This document shows, piece by piece, positions 9,221-18,168 of a stretch of 64,000 bases of DNA (the stretch's first letter is position 1; every line of letters begins with the position of its first letter). Source of the DNA: Actinomadura viridilutea. GTDB lineage: Bacteria > Actinomycetota > Actinomycetes > Streptosporangiales > Streptosporangiaceae. The notes below the pieces were generated by a model. That model made no database searches. It was not told the DNA's origin and was given only the letters and a program-made list of their open reading frames with translations. Both the position numbers and the translations under genes were made by a program. The stretch spans positions 248,001-312,000 of the forward strand of contig PVNI01000001.1 in the NCBI GenBank assembly GCA_003001795.1. The letters are read 5' to 3'.

Positions 9221-10681
9221 TCACCCCTTGCTGTGATCCGGCGCGTGGTGGTCCGGCGCGGTGATCCGACGCGTGCCGCGGGACGTGCCGCGGGACGTGC
9301 CGCGGGACGGGCCGCGGGACAGGGACGAGGCGCGGGAGACGGCGACGACTCCGAGCAGCGGCCAGCCGGACGCGTCGACCAGGTCGCGCAGCGACTCCAG
9401 CGCCGACAGCGGCGTCAGCGGCCCGACCACCGCGATCACGCCCGTCCGCTCGTCGGCGCCGACGTCGACGTCCTCGAAGGCGTGGACGCGGCACGCGTCG
9501 GGAGACGGACCGGGCAGGGCCGCCTCGCTCGGCGCCGTGGTCGCGGCGGGCTTGCTCTTCAGCGCGGTGCCGCCGCGCGCGACCGGCGCGGCCGCGCCCG
9601 CGCCGGGGCCTTCCTCGCGGTCGTCCGCGCCGGACGGGGCCCCGGAGCCGTCGCCGGCGACGCGGCCGTTGGGCGCGGTCGGCGCGGCCGCGGCGGTGCC
9701 CGCCCTGTCCCCGGACACCGCCGCGGCGACCGCGGAGACCAGGTCGGCGGGCAGCGGGCGGGAGCCGGTGGTGACCAGGACGACCCGGCGGACCAGCTGC
9801 CGCCGGGCCGACAGCCGCGTCCGGCGGCCCAGATCGGCCAGCGCCGCGGGACCGCGGTCGGCCCATCCGAGCAGCGGCACGCCCAGCCGCCGCGCCACCC
9901 GACGCTGGCCCGGCACGGTGGGCCGGAAGATCTCGACGGCGACCGCGACGAGCACCCCGGCGACCAGGCCGGTCAGGCCCGCGACCGCCGACATCATCAC
10001 CGCCGGGTCCGACCGCGGCTCCAGCACCGCGGGCTGCACGAGCGACGCGGCTCCCGCGGCGGACAGCTGGGCGCGCAGCTCGGTGCGGGTGGTGCGCAGG
10101 TCGCTCAGCTCGGCCTGGACGCGTTCGCGTTCGTTGGCGGCGTCGATGTCGGGCGGCGTGGCCGCGGCGCGCCGCGACAGCGGGCCGAGCCGCTGCTGCA
10201 GGTCGCGCATCCGCCGCTCGACGTCGGCGATCTCCGCGGTGATCGCGCCCCGGTTGGACTGGTTGATCTCGTCGACGACGGCGCGGCCCAGCGCGTCGGT
10301 CAGCCGCCGCGCCACGCGGGGGTCGGTGTCGCTGACCGACAGTTCGACCACCGTCGAGGCGCCCAGGCCGGAGGCCGAGACGCGCTTGGCGACCGCGTCC
10401 GGCGTCCGGGCGACGCGCTGCTCGGCGAGCACCCGTTCCAGCAGGGGCCGGCTGGTCGCGAACGCCTTGACCTGGCTGACGACCATGCTGACGCCCGCGT
10501 CGCCGGCGGCGGCGTCGGCGGCCCGGCCGCTCGCCTGCAGCCGCGCCGTCGCGGTGTGCTGCGGGTCCTGCCGTCCCACCACGACCGCCGTCACGACCAG
10601 CGGGACCACCAGCATGCCCAGCAGGAGCATCCAGTAGCCGCGGACGATCCGCGCGGCGACTTCGTCGATTTCCACGATCAT
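9221..10681 (-). CDS. Wzz-like chain-length / capsular polysaccharide co-polymerase
   Basis: The 486 residues begin with an N-terminal TM helix (about 15-36) and an extracytoplasmic region with a coiled-coil segment (about 145-215, heptad-like RMRDLQQRLGPLSRR). A second TM helix (about 233-258) is followed by a long cytoplasmic C-terminal part without an intact Walker A motif, so it is not an autokinase. It is the first gene of the EPS operon and probably sets chain length with the Wzy-like protein. The C-terminus ends in a 12-bp DNA tandem repeat giving SRGT/SRGP units. Start ATG at 10681. Confidence 0.85.
   Translation of the reverse strand: MIVEIDEVAARIVRGYWMLLLGMLVVPLVVTAVVVGRQDPQHTATARLQASGRAADAAAGDAGVSMVVSQVKAFATSRPLLERVLAEQRVARTPDAVAKRVSASGLGASTVVELSVSDTDPRVARRLTDALGRAVVDEINQSNRGAITAEIADVERRMRDLQQRLGPLSRRAAATPPDIDAANERERVQAELSDLRTTRTELRAQLSAAGAASLVQPAVLEPRSDPAVMMSAVAGLTGLVAGVLVAVAVEIFRPTVPGQRRVARRLGVPLLGWADRGPAALADLGRRTRLSARRQLVRRVVLVTTGSRPLPADLVSAVAAAVSGDRAGTAAAAPTAPNGRVAGDGSGAPSGADDREEGPGAGAAAPVARGGTALKSKPAATTAPSEAALPGPSPDACRVHAFEDVDVGADERTGVIAVVGPLTPLSALESLRDLVDASGWPLLGVVAVSRASSLSRGPSRGTSRGTSRGTRRITAPDHHAPDHSKG
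9273..9320. repeat. 12-bp tandem repeat, four units, inside the Wzz-like gene
   Basis: GTGCCGCGGGAC occurs three times in a row (9273-9308), followed by a one-base variant (9309-9320). On the coding strand it makes a run of S-R-G-T/P near the protein C-terminus. Unit number could vary by slippage without breaking the frame. Confidence 0.85.
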
Positions 10682-10805
10682 CCCCTCGGCGTCGTTGCGC
10701 CGAGCGTCTCAGCGGTCGCCGCGCGGTGGATCACCCATCGATACGAGCGCCGACTACGTCTTTTGCAGGGGCTTGGGGGGATTCGCGGGGTGCGGGCGCG
10801 GGCGG

Positions 10806-11468
10806 TCAGTCGCGGCGGCCGGGCCGCATGCCGGCGCGCATCGCCAGCGTGATGGCCTCCAGCACCGAGTGGACGTCCAGCTTGGCCAGCAGGTTCTGGG
10901 TGTGGGTGCGCACGGTGTTGGCCGACAGGCCCAGCCGTTCGGCGATCTGCGCGCGGTTCAGCCCGTCCACCATGCACTGCAGCACCTCGCGCTCGCGCGG
11001 GGTGAGCCCGGCCGGCAGCCGCGTGCCGTCCCGCTCGGCGCCGCCGTCGAGCAGCCGCCGCAGCACGTCGCCGAGCACGTCCGGGGGGAGCCAGCCGCCG
11101 CGCCGGGCGGCGCCGCGGACCACCCGCGCCACCAGCTCCGCGCTCTCGGTCTTGGCCAGGAAGCCGACCGCGCCGCGCCGCACCGCCTGCACGATCGCGT
11201 CCACCTCGTCGGTCGCCGACAGCACGACCACGCGGACGTGCGGATGCCGCTCGCGCACCCGGTCCAGCACGTCCAGGCCGTTCTCGGCGCCGAGGGCCAG
11301 GTCCAGCACCAGCACGTGGGGGCGTTCGGTGGCGGTGAGCGCGAGCGCGCGCCGCCCGTCGGGGGCGACCGGCAGCACGACCAGGTCCGGTTCCCGGCGC
11401 AGCCGGGCGGCGAGCGCCTCGGCGAACACTGCGTGATCGTCCACGATCAGGACGCGGATGGGCTGCAT
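10806..11468 (-). CDS. LuxR-family (NarL/FixJ-type) response regulator
   Basis: The receiver domain occupies residues 1-120, with the acidic pocket D10-D11, phospho-acceptor D56 (VLDL) and conserved K near 106 (FLAKTES). The C-terminal LuxR helix-turn-helix is LTPREREVL...NRAQIAERLGLSANTVRTH. Total length is 220 residues. I take ATG 11468 as the start because the receiver fold begins directly there; the upstream in-frame extension is not family sequence. No histidine kinase is adjacent, so it is an orphan here. It lies 124 bp beyond the start of the Wzz gene, in the same direction, which makes it a candidate controller of the EPS operon (inference from position only). Confidence 0.9.
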   Translation of the reverse strand: MQPIRVLIVDDHAVFAEALAARLRREPDLVVLPVAPDGRRALALTATERPHVLVLDLALGAENGLDVLDRVRERHPHVRVVVLSATDEVDAIVQAVRRGAVGFLAKTESAELVARVVRGAARRGGWLPPDVLGDVLRRLLDGGAERDGTRLPAGLTPREREVLQCMVDGLNRAQIAERLGLSANTVRTHTQNLLAKLDVHSVLEAITLAMRAGMRPGRRD

Positions 11469-11782
11469 GGCAGGACGATGCCCGCTCGGCGGCCCGCGCG
11501 AATCCTGTGAACGCCGTACTATGCGCGAGTACGCACAGTGACGCCCCGCGGACCGGGTTCTGGGCATGCCGTGCGGCGGGTCAGAAGCGGGGCGTAACCA
11601 GGGCGGCGGCGTGCCGCGCACCCGCCCGGGCGCGCGGGGAGAGAATCCGCGCGGACGCCTGAGGCGGCCCGGAGGTTGACGGCGGTCCGAAGCCGGTCAG
11701 GCGCGAAGAGCGACATTGACCCCCGCGCGGGCGCCCGCCGAAGCTTTCTCGTGTCGAAAAGCGCACGAGTCTGGGGGATGCG
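11469..11782. other. intergenic region between divergent response regulator and galE
   Basis: About 310 bp with no convincing gene. It must hold the promoters of both divergent genes. A dyad CTCGTG (11748-11753) / CACGAG (11764-11769) lies just before the GGGGGA ribosome-binding site of galE, and a TTGACC hexamer is at 11716-11721. I cannot pair it with a good -10. Confidence 0.4.
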
Positions 11783-12799
11783 ATGGGGAAAATTCTGATC
11801 ACCGGCGGCGCCGGTTTCATCGGCAGTACGATCGCCTCGGTATTCGTCGAACGCGACATCACGCCCGTCGTGCTGGACAGCCTCGTCACCGGGCGGCGGG
11901 AATTCGCCGACGGCCGGATCTTCTACCGCGGCGACGTGGGCGACGGCGCGCTGATCGACCAGATCTTCCTCGACCATCCCGACATCGCGGCGGCGGTGCA
12001 CTGCGCGGCGCTCATCGTGGTGCCCGAGTCGATGGCCGATCCGCTCCGGTACTACCAGGTCAATCTGTCGAAGACCATCGAGTTCGCCGGGCATCTGGTG
12101 CGCAACGGCTGCGACCGGATGATATTCGCCTCCACCGCCGGAATGTACCGGCCCGAGGACGACCTGTCGGTCCGGGAGACCTCTCCGCTGGAACCGCAGA
12201 ACCCCTATACCCGGTCGAAGATGATGGCGGAGACGGCATTGGCCGACTTCGCCGCCGCCTACCGGCTGCGGGTCATCTCCCTGCGCTATCTCAACCCGAT
12301 CGGGGCGGACCCCCAGCTGCGCACCGGCCTGCAGCATCGCAAGCCGACGCACGCCCTCGGCAAGATGATCGAATGCTACGAGAACGGGGAGCCGTTCACC
12401 ATCACCGGGGTCGACTGGCCCACCCGCGACGGCACGGCGGTCCGCGACTACATTCACGTCTGGGACATCGCCCGCGCGTTCTACGAGGCGGCGGTGCGCT
12501 TCGATTCGATCATTCCGCCGGGCGATTCCGACCGGCCCTCCGGCGGCTAGGAGGCCATCAATCTCGGCACCGGCGAGGGGACCACCGTCCGGGAGCTGGT
12601 CGACGCCTTCCGGAACGTCGTCGGTGACGAATTCCAGGTGCGCCACGCCGCCAGGCGACCGGGCGACGTGGTCGGCGCTTACGTCGATCCCGCGAAGGCC
12701 GAAGAACTGCTGGGCTGGAAGCCCGAATACAGCATCGAGGACGCCATCCGCCATTCTCTGGAATGGGCGCGTCGGCGCGACCGGATCGACGTCTCCTGA
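11783..12799 (+). pseudogene. galE: UDP-glucose 4-epimerase (GalE-like) interrupted by an in-frame TAG
   Basis: The first 255 codons give a clear extended-SDR epimerase: GGAGFIGS (8-15), catalytic S/T around 117-118, YTRSK (Y142, K146), SLRYLNPIGADP and RDYIHVWDIA. A TAG at 12548-12550 then stops translation. The same frame continues without any shift for 82 more codons to TGA at 12797-12799, coding the normal C-terminus (EAINLGTGEGTTVREL onward). The codon before EAINLG is usually Tyr or His in relatives, so one base change (TAC to TAG) would explain it. Either the gene is dead, the amber codon is read through, or the base is a sequencing error. Codons ending in A/T are somewhat more common than in neighbours. 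The RBS is GGGGGA. Confidence 0.85.
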
Positions 12800-13097
12800 C
12801 ATTTTTCCGGTGGTGCTCCGCCGGGTCCGCTCAAGCTGATCGGGACGCCGGGAGCCGCCGCGAGAGAAGAGCCCTCGGAAACCCGCGATCGCGGCCCGGC
12901 GACCCTGTGCGCGGACCGTGCCGGCCTTTTTCGGCGTCCCGTCTCCTTGCTCCTCGTCCGTGTCACGGCCTCCTCGGGGAGACCTCTCGCGCCGCCGTTC
13001 GGACGGCTTCGCCGACCGCCCGATGCGCCGACGGCACCGGAGATCCGCCGCGCCGCGGATGCGAGAGGATGGGGGAGTCCCACCCGAGGAGGCGCCC

Positions 13098-13748
13098 TTG
13101 ACCGGCGATGTGCGGATCACCGTGACGCGGACCTTGAGCAAGGACCAGCAGGCCCGCCGGGAACGGCTGCTCGACGCGGCCCGCCGGCTCGCGCACGAGG
13201 GCGGCTACCAGGCCGTGACCATGCACGATGTCGCCGACCTGGCCGGAGTGGCCCGCGCCACCGTGTACCGGTACTTCGCCACCAAGGACCACCTGCTCAC
13301 CGAGGTGGCCGCCACGTGGGCGCACCGCGTCACCGCCGACATCGACGCGCTGGCGGTCGGGGAGACGCCGGTGGAGCGGCTGACCGCGCTGCTGGAGCGG
13401 ATCGTGCGCACGGCCGCCGAGGAGCTCTCCCTCACCTCGGCCATCATCCAGGCCGTGACCTCGGACGACTCCAGCGTCGACGACGCGCGCACGGTGCTGT
13501 TCCTGTTCGTGCGGGACCGGCTGTCGGCGGCGATCGGCGAGCCGCTGCCCGAGCGCGGCGACGTCGAGGTCGTGCTCGGGCACGTCCTGCTGGCCGCGCT
13601 GGTCAGCCTGGCGCTGCTGCGCCGCCCGGTCGACGAGGTCGCCGCGATGGTGCGCACCGCGGGCCGCCTGGTGCTCACCGGGGCGCTCGCGTCCGAGCCC
13701 GCCGGCCCCGGGGTCGGCGACGACGTCCCGACGCCGCCGCCCGCCTAG
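13098..13748 (+). CDS. TetR-family transcriptional regulator
   Basis: The 216-residue protein has an N-terminal TetR helix-turn-helix: ARRLAHEGGYQAVTMHDVADLAGVARATVYRYF is split across about residues 20-52, with the recognition helix ending in TVYRYF-ATKD. The C-terminal ligand domain is unassigned. I choose TTG 13098 because GAGGAGG sits 5-6 bases upstream; the open frame continues further 5' but without family sequence. No divergent target gene is adjacent: the next gene, a LysE-type exporter 96 bp downstream in the same direction, is the nearest candidate for regulation. Confidence 0.88.
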   Translation: MTGDVRITVTRTLSKDQQARRERLLDAARRLAHEGGYQAVTMHDVADLAGVARATVYRYFATKDHLLTEVAATWAHRVTADIDALAVGETPVERLTALLERIVRTAAEELSLTSAIIQAVTSDDSSVDDARTVLFLFVRDRLSAAIGEPLPERGDVEVVLGHVLLAALVSLALLRRPVDEVAAMVRTAGRLVLTGALASEPAGPGVGDDVPTPPPA

Positions 13749-13831
13749 CGGCCCGGATGTGCCCGATCTGCCCCGTTTGGACCACTTTCGCGGAGTCTGA
13801 TTGGACCTTCAGCCGGACCGCGGGACGGCCC

Positions 13832-13844
13832 TAGCGTCCATGAC
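13832..13844 (+). promoter_or_regulatory. -10 element for a leaderless LysE-type gene
   Basis: TAGCGT at 13832-13837 is placed 7 bases before the GTG at 13845. That fits a leaderless transcript starting at the first base of the gene. No -35 hexamer is at ideal spacing (TTGGAC is 25 bp upstream). The same TAGCGT-to-GTG arrangement precedes the TetR gene at 15958. Confidence 0.45.
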
Positions 13845-14471
13845 GTGAGTCATCCGCTGCTGTTCCTGCTGGCCGCAACGATCCTCGTCGTCATCCCCGG
13901 CCCCAACCACCTGTACATCGTCACCTGCGGCGTCGCCGACGGACGGCGCGCCGCGGTCGCCTCCGCGCTCGGCGTCGAGACCGGCACGCTGCTGCACGTC
14001 GCCGCGGCCACCGCCGGGCTGTCCGCGCTCATCGCCGCGTCCGCCACCGCGTTCTCCGCGCTGCGCTACGCGGGCGCCGCCTACCTTGTGTACCTGGCGG
14101 TGCGCGCCTTCCGGGCCCGCGACGACCGGGACGCCCCGGCGCCGCCGCCGCGGCCGCCCCACCGCGCCTACCTCGACGGTCTGCTCGTCAACCTGCTCAA
14201 CCCCAAGGTGGTGCTGTTCTTCCTGGCGTTCCTGCCGCAGTTCATCGACCGCGGCGCCGCCGTCCCCGTGCCCGCGCAGATCGCCGTGATGGGCCTCGTC
14301 ACCGCCCTGATCGGAACGGTCGGCGACATGGCGTACGCGCTGGCCGCGGGGTCCGTCGGCGCCTGGTTGCGGAAGCGCCCGGCGTTCCGGCGGCGCCAAC
14401 GGCACGCCTCGGGTGTCGTCTACCTCGGCCTCGGCGCCGCCGCCGTGCTCACCGGGCCGCGGCCCCTCTGA
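13845..14471 (+). CDS. LysE/RhtB-family amino-acid exporter
   Basis: The 208-residue inner-membrane protein has five to six hydrophobic helices. The N-terminal signature LFLLAATILVVIPGPNHLYI carries the PGPN motif of the LysE/RhtB family, and NLLNPKVVLFFLAFLPQF in the middle is the second family hallmark. It probably exports amino acids or similar small metabolites by proton antiport; the substrate cannot be read from sequence. The gene lacks a Shine-Dalgarno sequence and seems to be translated from a leaderless mRNA. A strong palindrome follows 20 bp after the stop. Confidence 0.9.
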   Translation: MSHPLLFLLAATILVVIPGPNHLYIVTCGVADGRRAAVASALGVETGTLLHVAAATAGLSALIAASATAFSALRYAGAAYLVYLAVRAFRARDDRDAPAPPPRPPHRAYLDGLLVNLLNPKVVLFFLAFLPQFIDRGAAVPVPAQIAVMGLVTALIGTVGDMAYALAAGSVGAWLRKRPAFRRRQRHASGVVYLGLGAAAVLTGPRPL

Positions 14472-14490
14472 CGCCTCCGCGGCACGGCGC

Positions 14491-14524
14491 CGGGCCGTTT
14501 GTCATTCCGCTGACAAACGGCCCG
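14491..14524. terminator. perfect 14-bp inverted repeat: terminator or operator
   Basis: CGGGCCGTTTGTCA (14491-14504) is exactly complementary to TGACAAACGGCCCG (14511-14524) with a 6-nt loop. It begins 20 bp after the LysE stop and ends 91 bp before the PucR start. The position fits a terminator without a T-tract. The even, AT-containing arms would also suit a dimer-binding operator for the downstream regulator. Confidence 0.65.
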
Positions 14525-14614
14525 GTCCAATGGTGCGATCCGGCAGAAGTCTTCTCCCATGCGGCCGACTACCTTCGATGGTCCCTGCTTCAGCACGGGC
14601 CGGAGGTGCGGACG

Positions 14615-15901
14615 GTGACCACGCCCATCGAAGAGCGCTCACCCCTCAAACCCTGGGCCGGGGTCCCCCCGGAGATCGGGGAAGTGTTCCGCCCGCATCT
14701 CGACGCCCTGGCCGAGGAGATGATCGACGAGATCCTGCGCGGCGTGCCCGAGTACGCCCGGCCGCAGGACGAGACGTACGCCCGGCTGGTGCGGCTGGCC
14801 GTGGAGGGCGCGCTGCGGCAGTTCGTCGACCTGATCGTCGACCCCGACGCGTCGTGGGAGCCGGTCGCCGCCGTCTACCGGGAGATCGGCATGGCCGAGG
14901 CGCGCGAGGGGCGGAGCCTGGACGTGCTGCAGACCTCGCTGCGCCTGGGCGCCCGGGTGGCCTGGCGGCGGCTGGCCGCCGAGTCCGAGCACTACAACAT
15001 CCCCCGCCGCGCCCTGGCCAGCCTCGCCGAGGCGGTCTTCGCGTTCCTGGACGAGATCGCCCGCGCCGCCGCCGAGGGCTACACCAAGGCGCGCGAGCAG
15101 GAGGCGGGGGAGCTGGAGCACCGCCGCCGTCGCCTGCTGGACCTGCTGCTGGCCGAGCCGCCCGCGGCGCCGCAGGCCATCGCCGACATGGCCCGCCTGG
15201 CGCGGTGGCGGGTCCCGCGCACGGTCGCGGCGGTGGTGCTGCACGAGCGGGGCCGCGGACCGTTCCGCCAGCCGTCGCTGCCGCCGGACGTGCTGTCGGA
15301 CGTCAACCGGCGCGAACCCTGCCTGCTCGTCCCGGACCCGGACGGCCCCGGCCGCGCCCGCATGCTGGAGAACGCCCTGCGCAACTGGGTGGCCGCCCTC
15401 GGACCCACCGTGCGCACCGAGGACGCGGCCAAGTCGCTGCGCTGGGCACGCGAGGCGCTGCCGCTGGCGCGGCGCGGCATCCTGCCGTCCGACCGGCTCA
15501 TCCGCTGCGCCGACCACATGCCCACCCTGGTGGTGTTCAAGGACGAGGAGCTGGTGCGCGCCATCGCCGACCAGCGGCTCGCGCCGCTGCAGGCGGTGCG
15601 CCCCCGGCACCGCGAGCGCCTCGCGCGCACCCTGCTGGCCTGCCTGCAGAACGGGTTCAACGCCACCGAGGTGGCCGCCCGGCTGCACGTCCACCCGCAG
15701 ACCGTGCGCTACCGCCTGCACCAGCTGGAGCAGCTGTTCGGCGACCGGCTGTACGCGCCCGAGGCCCGGCTGGAGCTGGAGATGGTCCTGACCGTCTGGC
15801 TCAGCCCGCCGGACACCGCCGAGGAGGACCGGGAGAACGTCATCGCGCTGGAGCGCCCGCGCCGCGGGGCGCCCGCCGCCCGCGCCGCCGCCGACACCTG
15901 A
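14615..15901 (+). CDS. PucR-family transcriptional regulator (C-terminal helix-turn-helix)
   Basis: The 428-residue protein has an N-terminal helical RsbRD-like domain (about 15-160) and a central region. The C-terminal PucR-type HTH reads LLACLQNGFNATEVAARLHVHPQTVRYRLHQLE, broken here as GFNATEVAARLHV then HPQTVRYRLHQLEQLF (about residues 345-385). I prefer GTG 14615 because GGAGG lies 8 bases upstream; GTG 14606 overlaps that RBS. The family usually responds to a nitrogen or aromatic metabolite, often controlling neighbouring catabolic genes. Here the downstream genes are a TetR regulator and a PLP decarboxylase, so the target is uncertain. The perfect palindrome at 14491-14524 may be its operator. 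Confidence 0.88.
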   Translation: MTTPIEERSPLKPWAGVPPEIGEVFRPHLDALAEEMIDEILRGVPEYARPQDETYARLVRLAVEGALRQFVDLIVDPDASWEPVAAVYREIGMAEAREGRSLDVLQTSLRLGARVAWRRLAAESEHYNIPRRALASLAEAVFAFLDEIARAAAEGYTKAREQEAGELEHRRRRLLDLLLAEPPAAPQAIADMARLARWRVPRTVAAVVLHERGRGPFRQPSLPPDVLSDVNRREPCLLVPDPDGPGRARMLENALRNWVAALGPTVRTEDAAKSLRWAREALPLARRGILPSDRLIRCADHMPTLVVFKDEELVRAIADQRLAPLQAVRPRHRERLARTLLACLQNGFNATEVAARLHVHPQTVRYRLHQLEQLFGDRLYAPEARLELEMVLTVWLSPPDTAEEDRENVIALERPRRGAPAARAAADT

Positions 15902-15921
15902 CGGCCCTCTCCATCAAACGA

Positions 15922-15957
15922 TTGACCGGTGCACGGGGCGTCACCTAGCGTGGAGCG
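15922..15957 (+). promoter_or_regulatory. promoter of the second TetR gene, leaderless
   Basis: TTGACC (15922-15927) and TAGCGT (15946-15951) are 18 bp apart. The expected transcription start falls on or next to GTG 15958, so the message would have no leader. Confidence 0.6.
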
Positions 15958-16626
15958 GTGCGCAGCGACACCCCCGGCGGCATGACCGGAGGCGCGACCG
16001 ACGGGCTCCCCTCCGGCGCCGCGTCCGGCGAGGGCTCCGACGAGCCGGCGCGGGAGCGGATCCTGGAGGCGGCCGCCCGGCTGTTCGCGGCGCTCGGCTA
16101 CGACGGGACGTCCACCCGGCTCATCGCCGAGGCCGCCGGCCTCAACGTCGCCACCGTCGCCTACCACGTCGGCGGCAAACGCGACCTCTACCTGGCCGTC
16201 ATGGAACGCGCCCACCGGGCCGAACGCGCCGCGCTGGAGCGGGCCCTCGCGGACTTCACCCCCGACGCCGCGGGGGTGCACCGGCTCGTCGACCGCTACC
16301 TGGACTTCTGCGTCGAACGCCCGGAGATCCCCGCGCTGTGGATGCACCGCTGGCTGTCGGACGCCGCCGACATCGCGCACCTGGAGAGCCGCTACGTCCG
16401 GCCGCTGCTCGACGAGATCGGGGAGCGCGTCCGCGGCGCCGTCGGCGACGACGTGGACGTGGACTTCGCCGTCGCCACGGTCATCTGGTGCACCCACGGC
16501 TTCGGCACCGGCGGGGTCCTGGACGCCGAGGGCCGGCGCCGCGGCCTGGACGACCCGAGGGCCGTCGCCCGGTTCCGCGCCCACCTGCACCGGCTCGTCG
16601 CCGCCATGCTGCGGCTCCCTGAATGA
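15958..16626 (+). CDS. TetR-family transcriptional regulator
   Basis: This 222-residue protein has a disordered Gly/Ser head (1-30), then a canonical TetR DNA-binding domain: RERILEAAARLFAALGY, TSTRLIAEAAGLNVATV and AYHVGGKRDLY (about 31-80). The long C-terminal effector domain matches the CerR/YbiH-type group only loosely. The start is GTG 15958, supported by a promoter that would begin transcription there. Its stop lies 41 bp before the start of the PLP decarboxylase gene, so the two may be cotranscribed and the decarboxylase is its likely target. Confidence 0.88.
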   Translation: MRSDTPGGMTGGATDGLPSGAASGEGSDEPARERILEAAARLFAALGYDGTSTRLIAEAAGLNVATVAYHVGGKRDLYLAVMERAHRAERAALERALADFTPDAAGVHRLVDRYLDFCVERPEIPALWMHRWLSDAADIAHLESRYVRPLLDEIGERVRGAVGDDVDVDFAVATVIWCTHGFGTGGVLDAEGRRRGLDDPRAVARFRAHLHRLVAAMLRLPE

Positions 16627-16667
16627 ACGCCCCCCGAGGCCGCCCCCCCGCACACAGGAGTCCGCAG

Positions 16668-18149
16668 ATGCCGCACGAGACGCCCCCTACCGCACCCCTG
16701 GAAGGCGCCCTGCCGGAAACGGGCCGCCCCACCGCCGACGTGCTCGCCGACCTCGCCCGGCTCAGGGCCGGGGACCTGCCCGTGCGCGGCGGCAAGGTCG
16801 CCGCCTACGTCTACGACGCCGGACGTCCCGAGGTCCACGACGCGGCCGCCCGCGCCTACCTGGAGATGCTGGAGGTCAACTGCCTGGACCCGACCGCGTT
16901 CCCCAGCGTCGTCGCCCTGGAGCGCCAGGTCGTCGCCGCCGTCGCCGAACGGCTCGGCGGCCACGCCGGCACCCCCGGCGTCTTCACCTCCGGCGGCACC
17001 GAGTCGATCCTGCTCGCCGTCAAGGCCGCCCGCGACGCCCGCCCGGGACCCGACCGGCTGGAGATCGTCGCGCCGGTGACCGCGCACCCCGCCTTCCACA
17101 AGGCCGCGCACTACCTCGGCCTGGACCTGGTGAGCGTGCCGGTGGACCCGGAGACGTTCCGGGCCGACCCGCGGGCGGTGGAGCGGGCGCTGACACCCCG
17201 CACGGCGCTGGTCGTCGCGTCCGCCCCGTCCTACCCGCAGGGCGTCGTGGACCCGGTCGCCGACATCGCCGCGGTGGCGTCCCAGGCGGGCGTGCCGTGC
17301 CACGTGGACGCGTGCGTGGGCGGCTGGGTGCTGCCGTGGCTGCGCGACACCGGCCGGCCCGTGCCGCCGTTCGACCTGTCCGTGCCGGGCGTGACGTCCA
17401 TCTCCTGCGACCTGCACAAGTACGGCTACGCCCCCAAGGGCGCCTCGGTGGTGCTGTTCGCCGACGAGGCGATGCGCAGGAACGCCTACTTCGCCTCCGC
17501 CGAATGGCCCGGCTACACCGTCATCAACGCCACCGCGCAGAGCAGCCGCGGCGCCGGTCCGCTCGGCGCCGCGTGGGCGACGCTCATGGCCCTGGGCGCG
17601 CAGGGCTACCGCGAGCTGGCCGCCTCCGCGATGGCCGCGGCGCGCCGGCTGATCGACGGCGTCGCCGACATCCCCGGGCTGCGGGTGCTGGGCGACCCGG
17701 ACGCGCCGCTCGTCGCGATCGCGTCCGACGACCCCGCGCTCGACGTGTTCGTCGTCGCCGACGAGGCCCGTGCGCGCGGCTGGTTCTTCCAGCCGCAGCT
17801 GTCGTACCGCGGCATCCCGCCGAACCTGCACTTCACCCTCACCGGCGTCAGCCTCGCGGGCGTGGACGCGCTGCTGAGCGTCCTCGCCGACGCCGCGGCC
17901 GCCGCCCGCGCCGCCGGCCCCCCGAAGATCCCCGACGGGCTGGCCGCCGTGCTGGCCGACCTCGACCCCGCCGCGCTCGACGCGCTGGACGACGCCGGAT
18001 TCGGGGCGCTGCTGGCCTCGGCGGGCGTGGACCTGGACGGCGGCCCCGGCATGGCCGTGGTGAACACCGTCCTGGACTCCCTGCCCCCGAGCACGCGGGA
18101 GGCGCTGCTCGTCCGCTTCCTCTCCGCCCTCTACGCGGGCACGGTGTGA
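16668..18149 (+). CDS. group II PLP-dependent decarboxylase/lyase related to sphingosine-1-phosphate lyase
   Basis: This cytosolic PLP enzyme of 493 residues has TSGGTESILLAVKAAR (108-123) binding the cofactor phosphate, the D of CHVDACVGG (D214) contacting the pyridine nitrogen, and the Schiff-base lysine K251 in CDLHKYGYAPKG. The HKYGYAPKG form and the preceding helix match sphingosine-1-phosphate lyases rather than glutamate decarboxylases. The last about 75 residues are an extension with no motif I know. ATG 16668 follows AGGAG at 7 bases. Substrate is unproven; actinomycetes rarely make sphingolipids, so another phospho-amino alcohol is possible. Confidence 0.85.
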   Translation: MPHETPPTAPLEGALPETGRPTADVLADLARLRAGDLPVRGGKVAAYVYDAGRPEVHDAAARAYLEMLEVNCLDPTAFPSVVALERQVVAAVAERLGGHAGTPGVFTSGGTESILLAVKAARDARPGPDRLEIVAPVTAHPAFHKAAHYLGLDLVSVPVDPETFRADPRAVERALTPRTALVVASAPSYPQGVVDPVADIAAVASQAGVPCHVDACVGGWVLPWLRDTGRPVPPFDLSVPGVTSISCDLHKYGYAPKGASVVLFADEAMRRNAYFASAEWPGYTVINATAQSSRGAGPLGAAWATLMALGAQGYRELAASAMAAARRLIDGVADIPGLRVLGDPDAPLVAIASDDPALDVFVVADEARARGWFFQPQLSYRGIPPNLHFTLTGVSLAGVDALLSVLADAAAAARAAGPPKIPDGLAAVLADLDPAALDALDDAGFGALLASAGVDLDGGPGMAVVNTVLDSLPPSTREALLVRFLSALYAGTV

Positions 18150-18168
18150 CGTCCCCGGCGGCCGCCGC

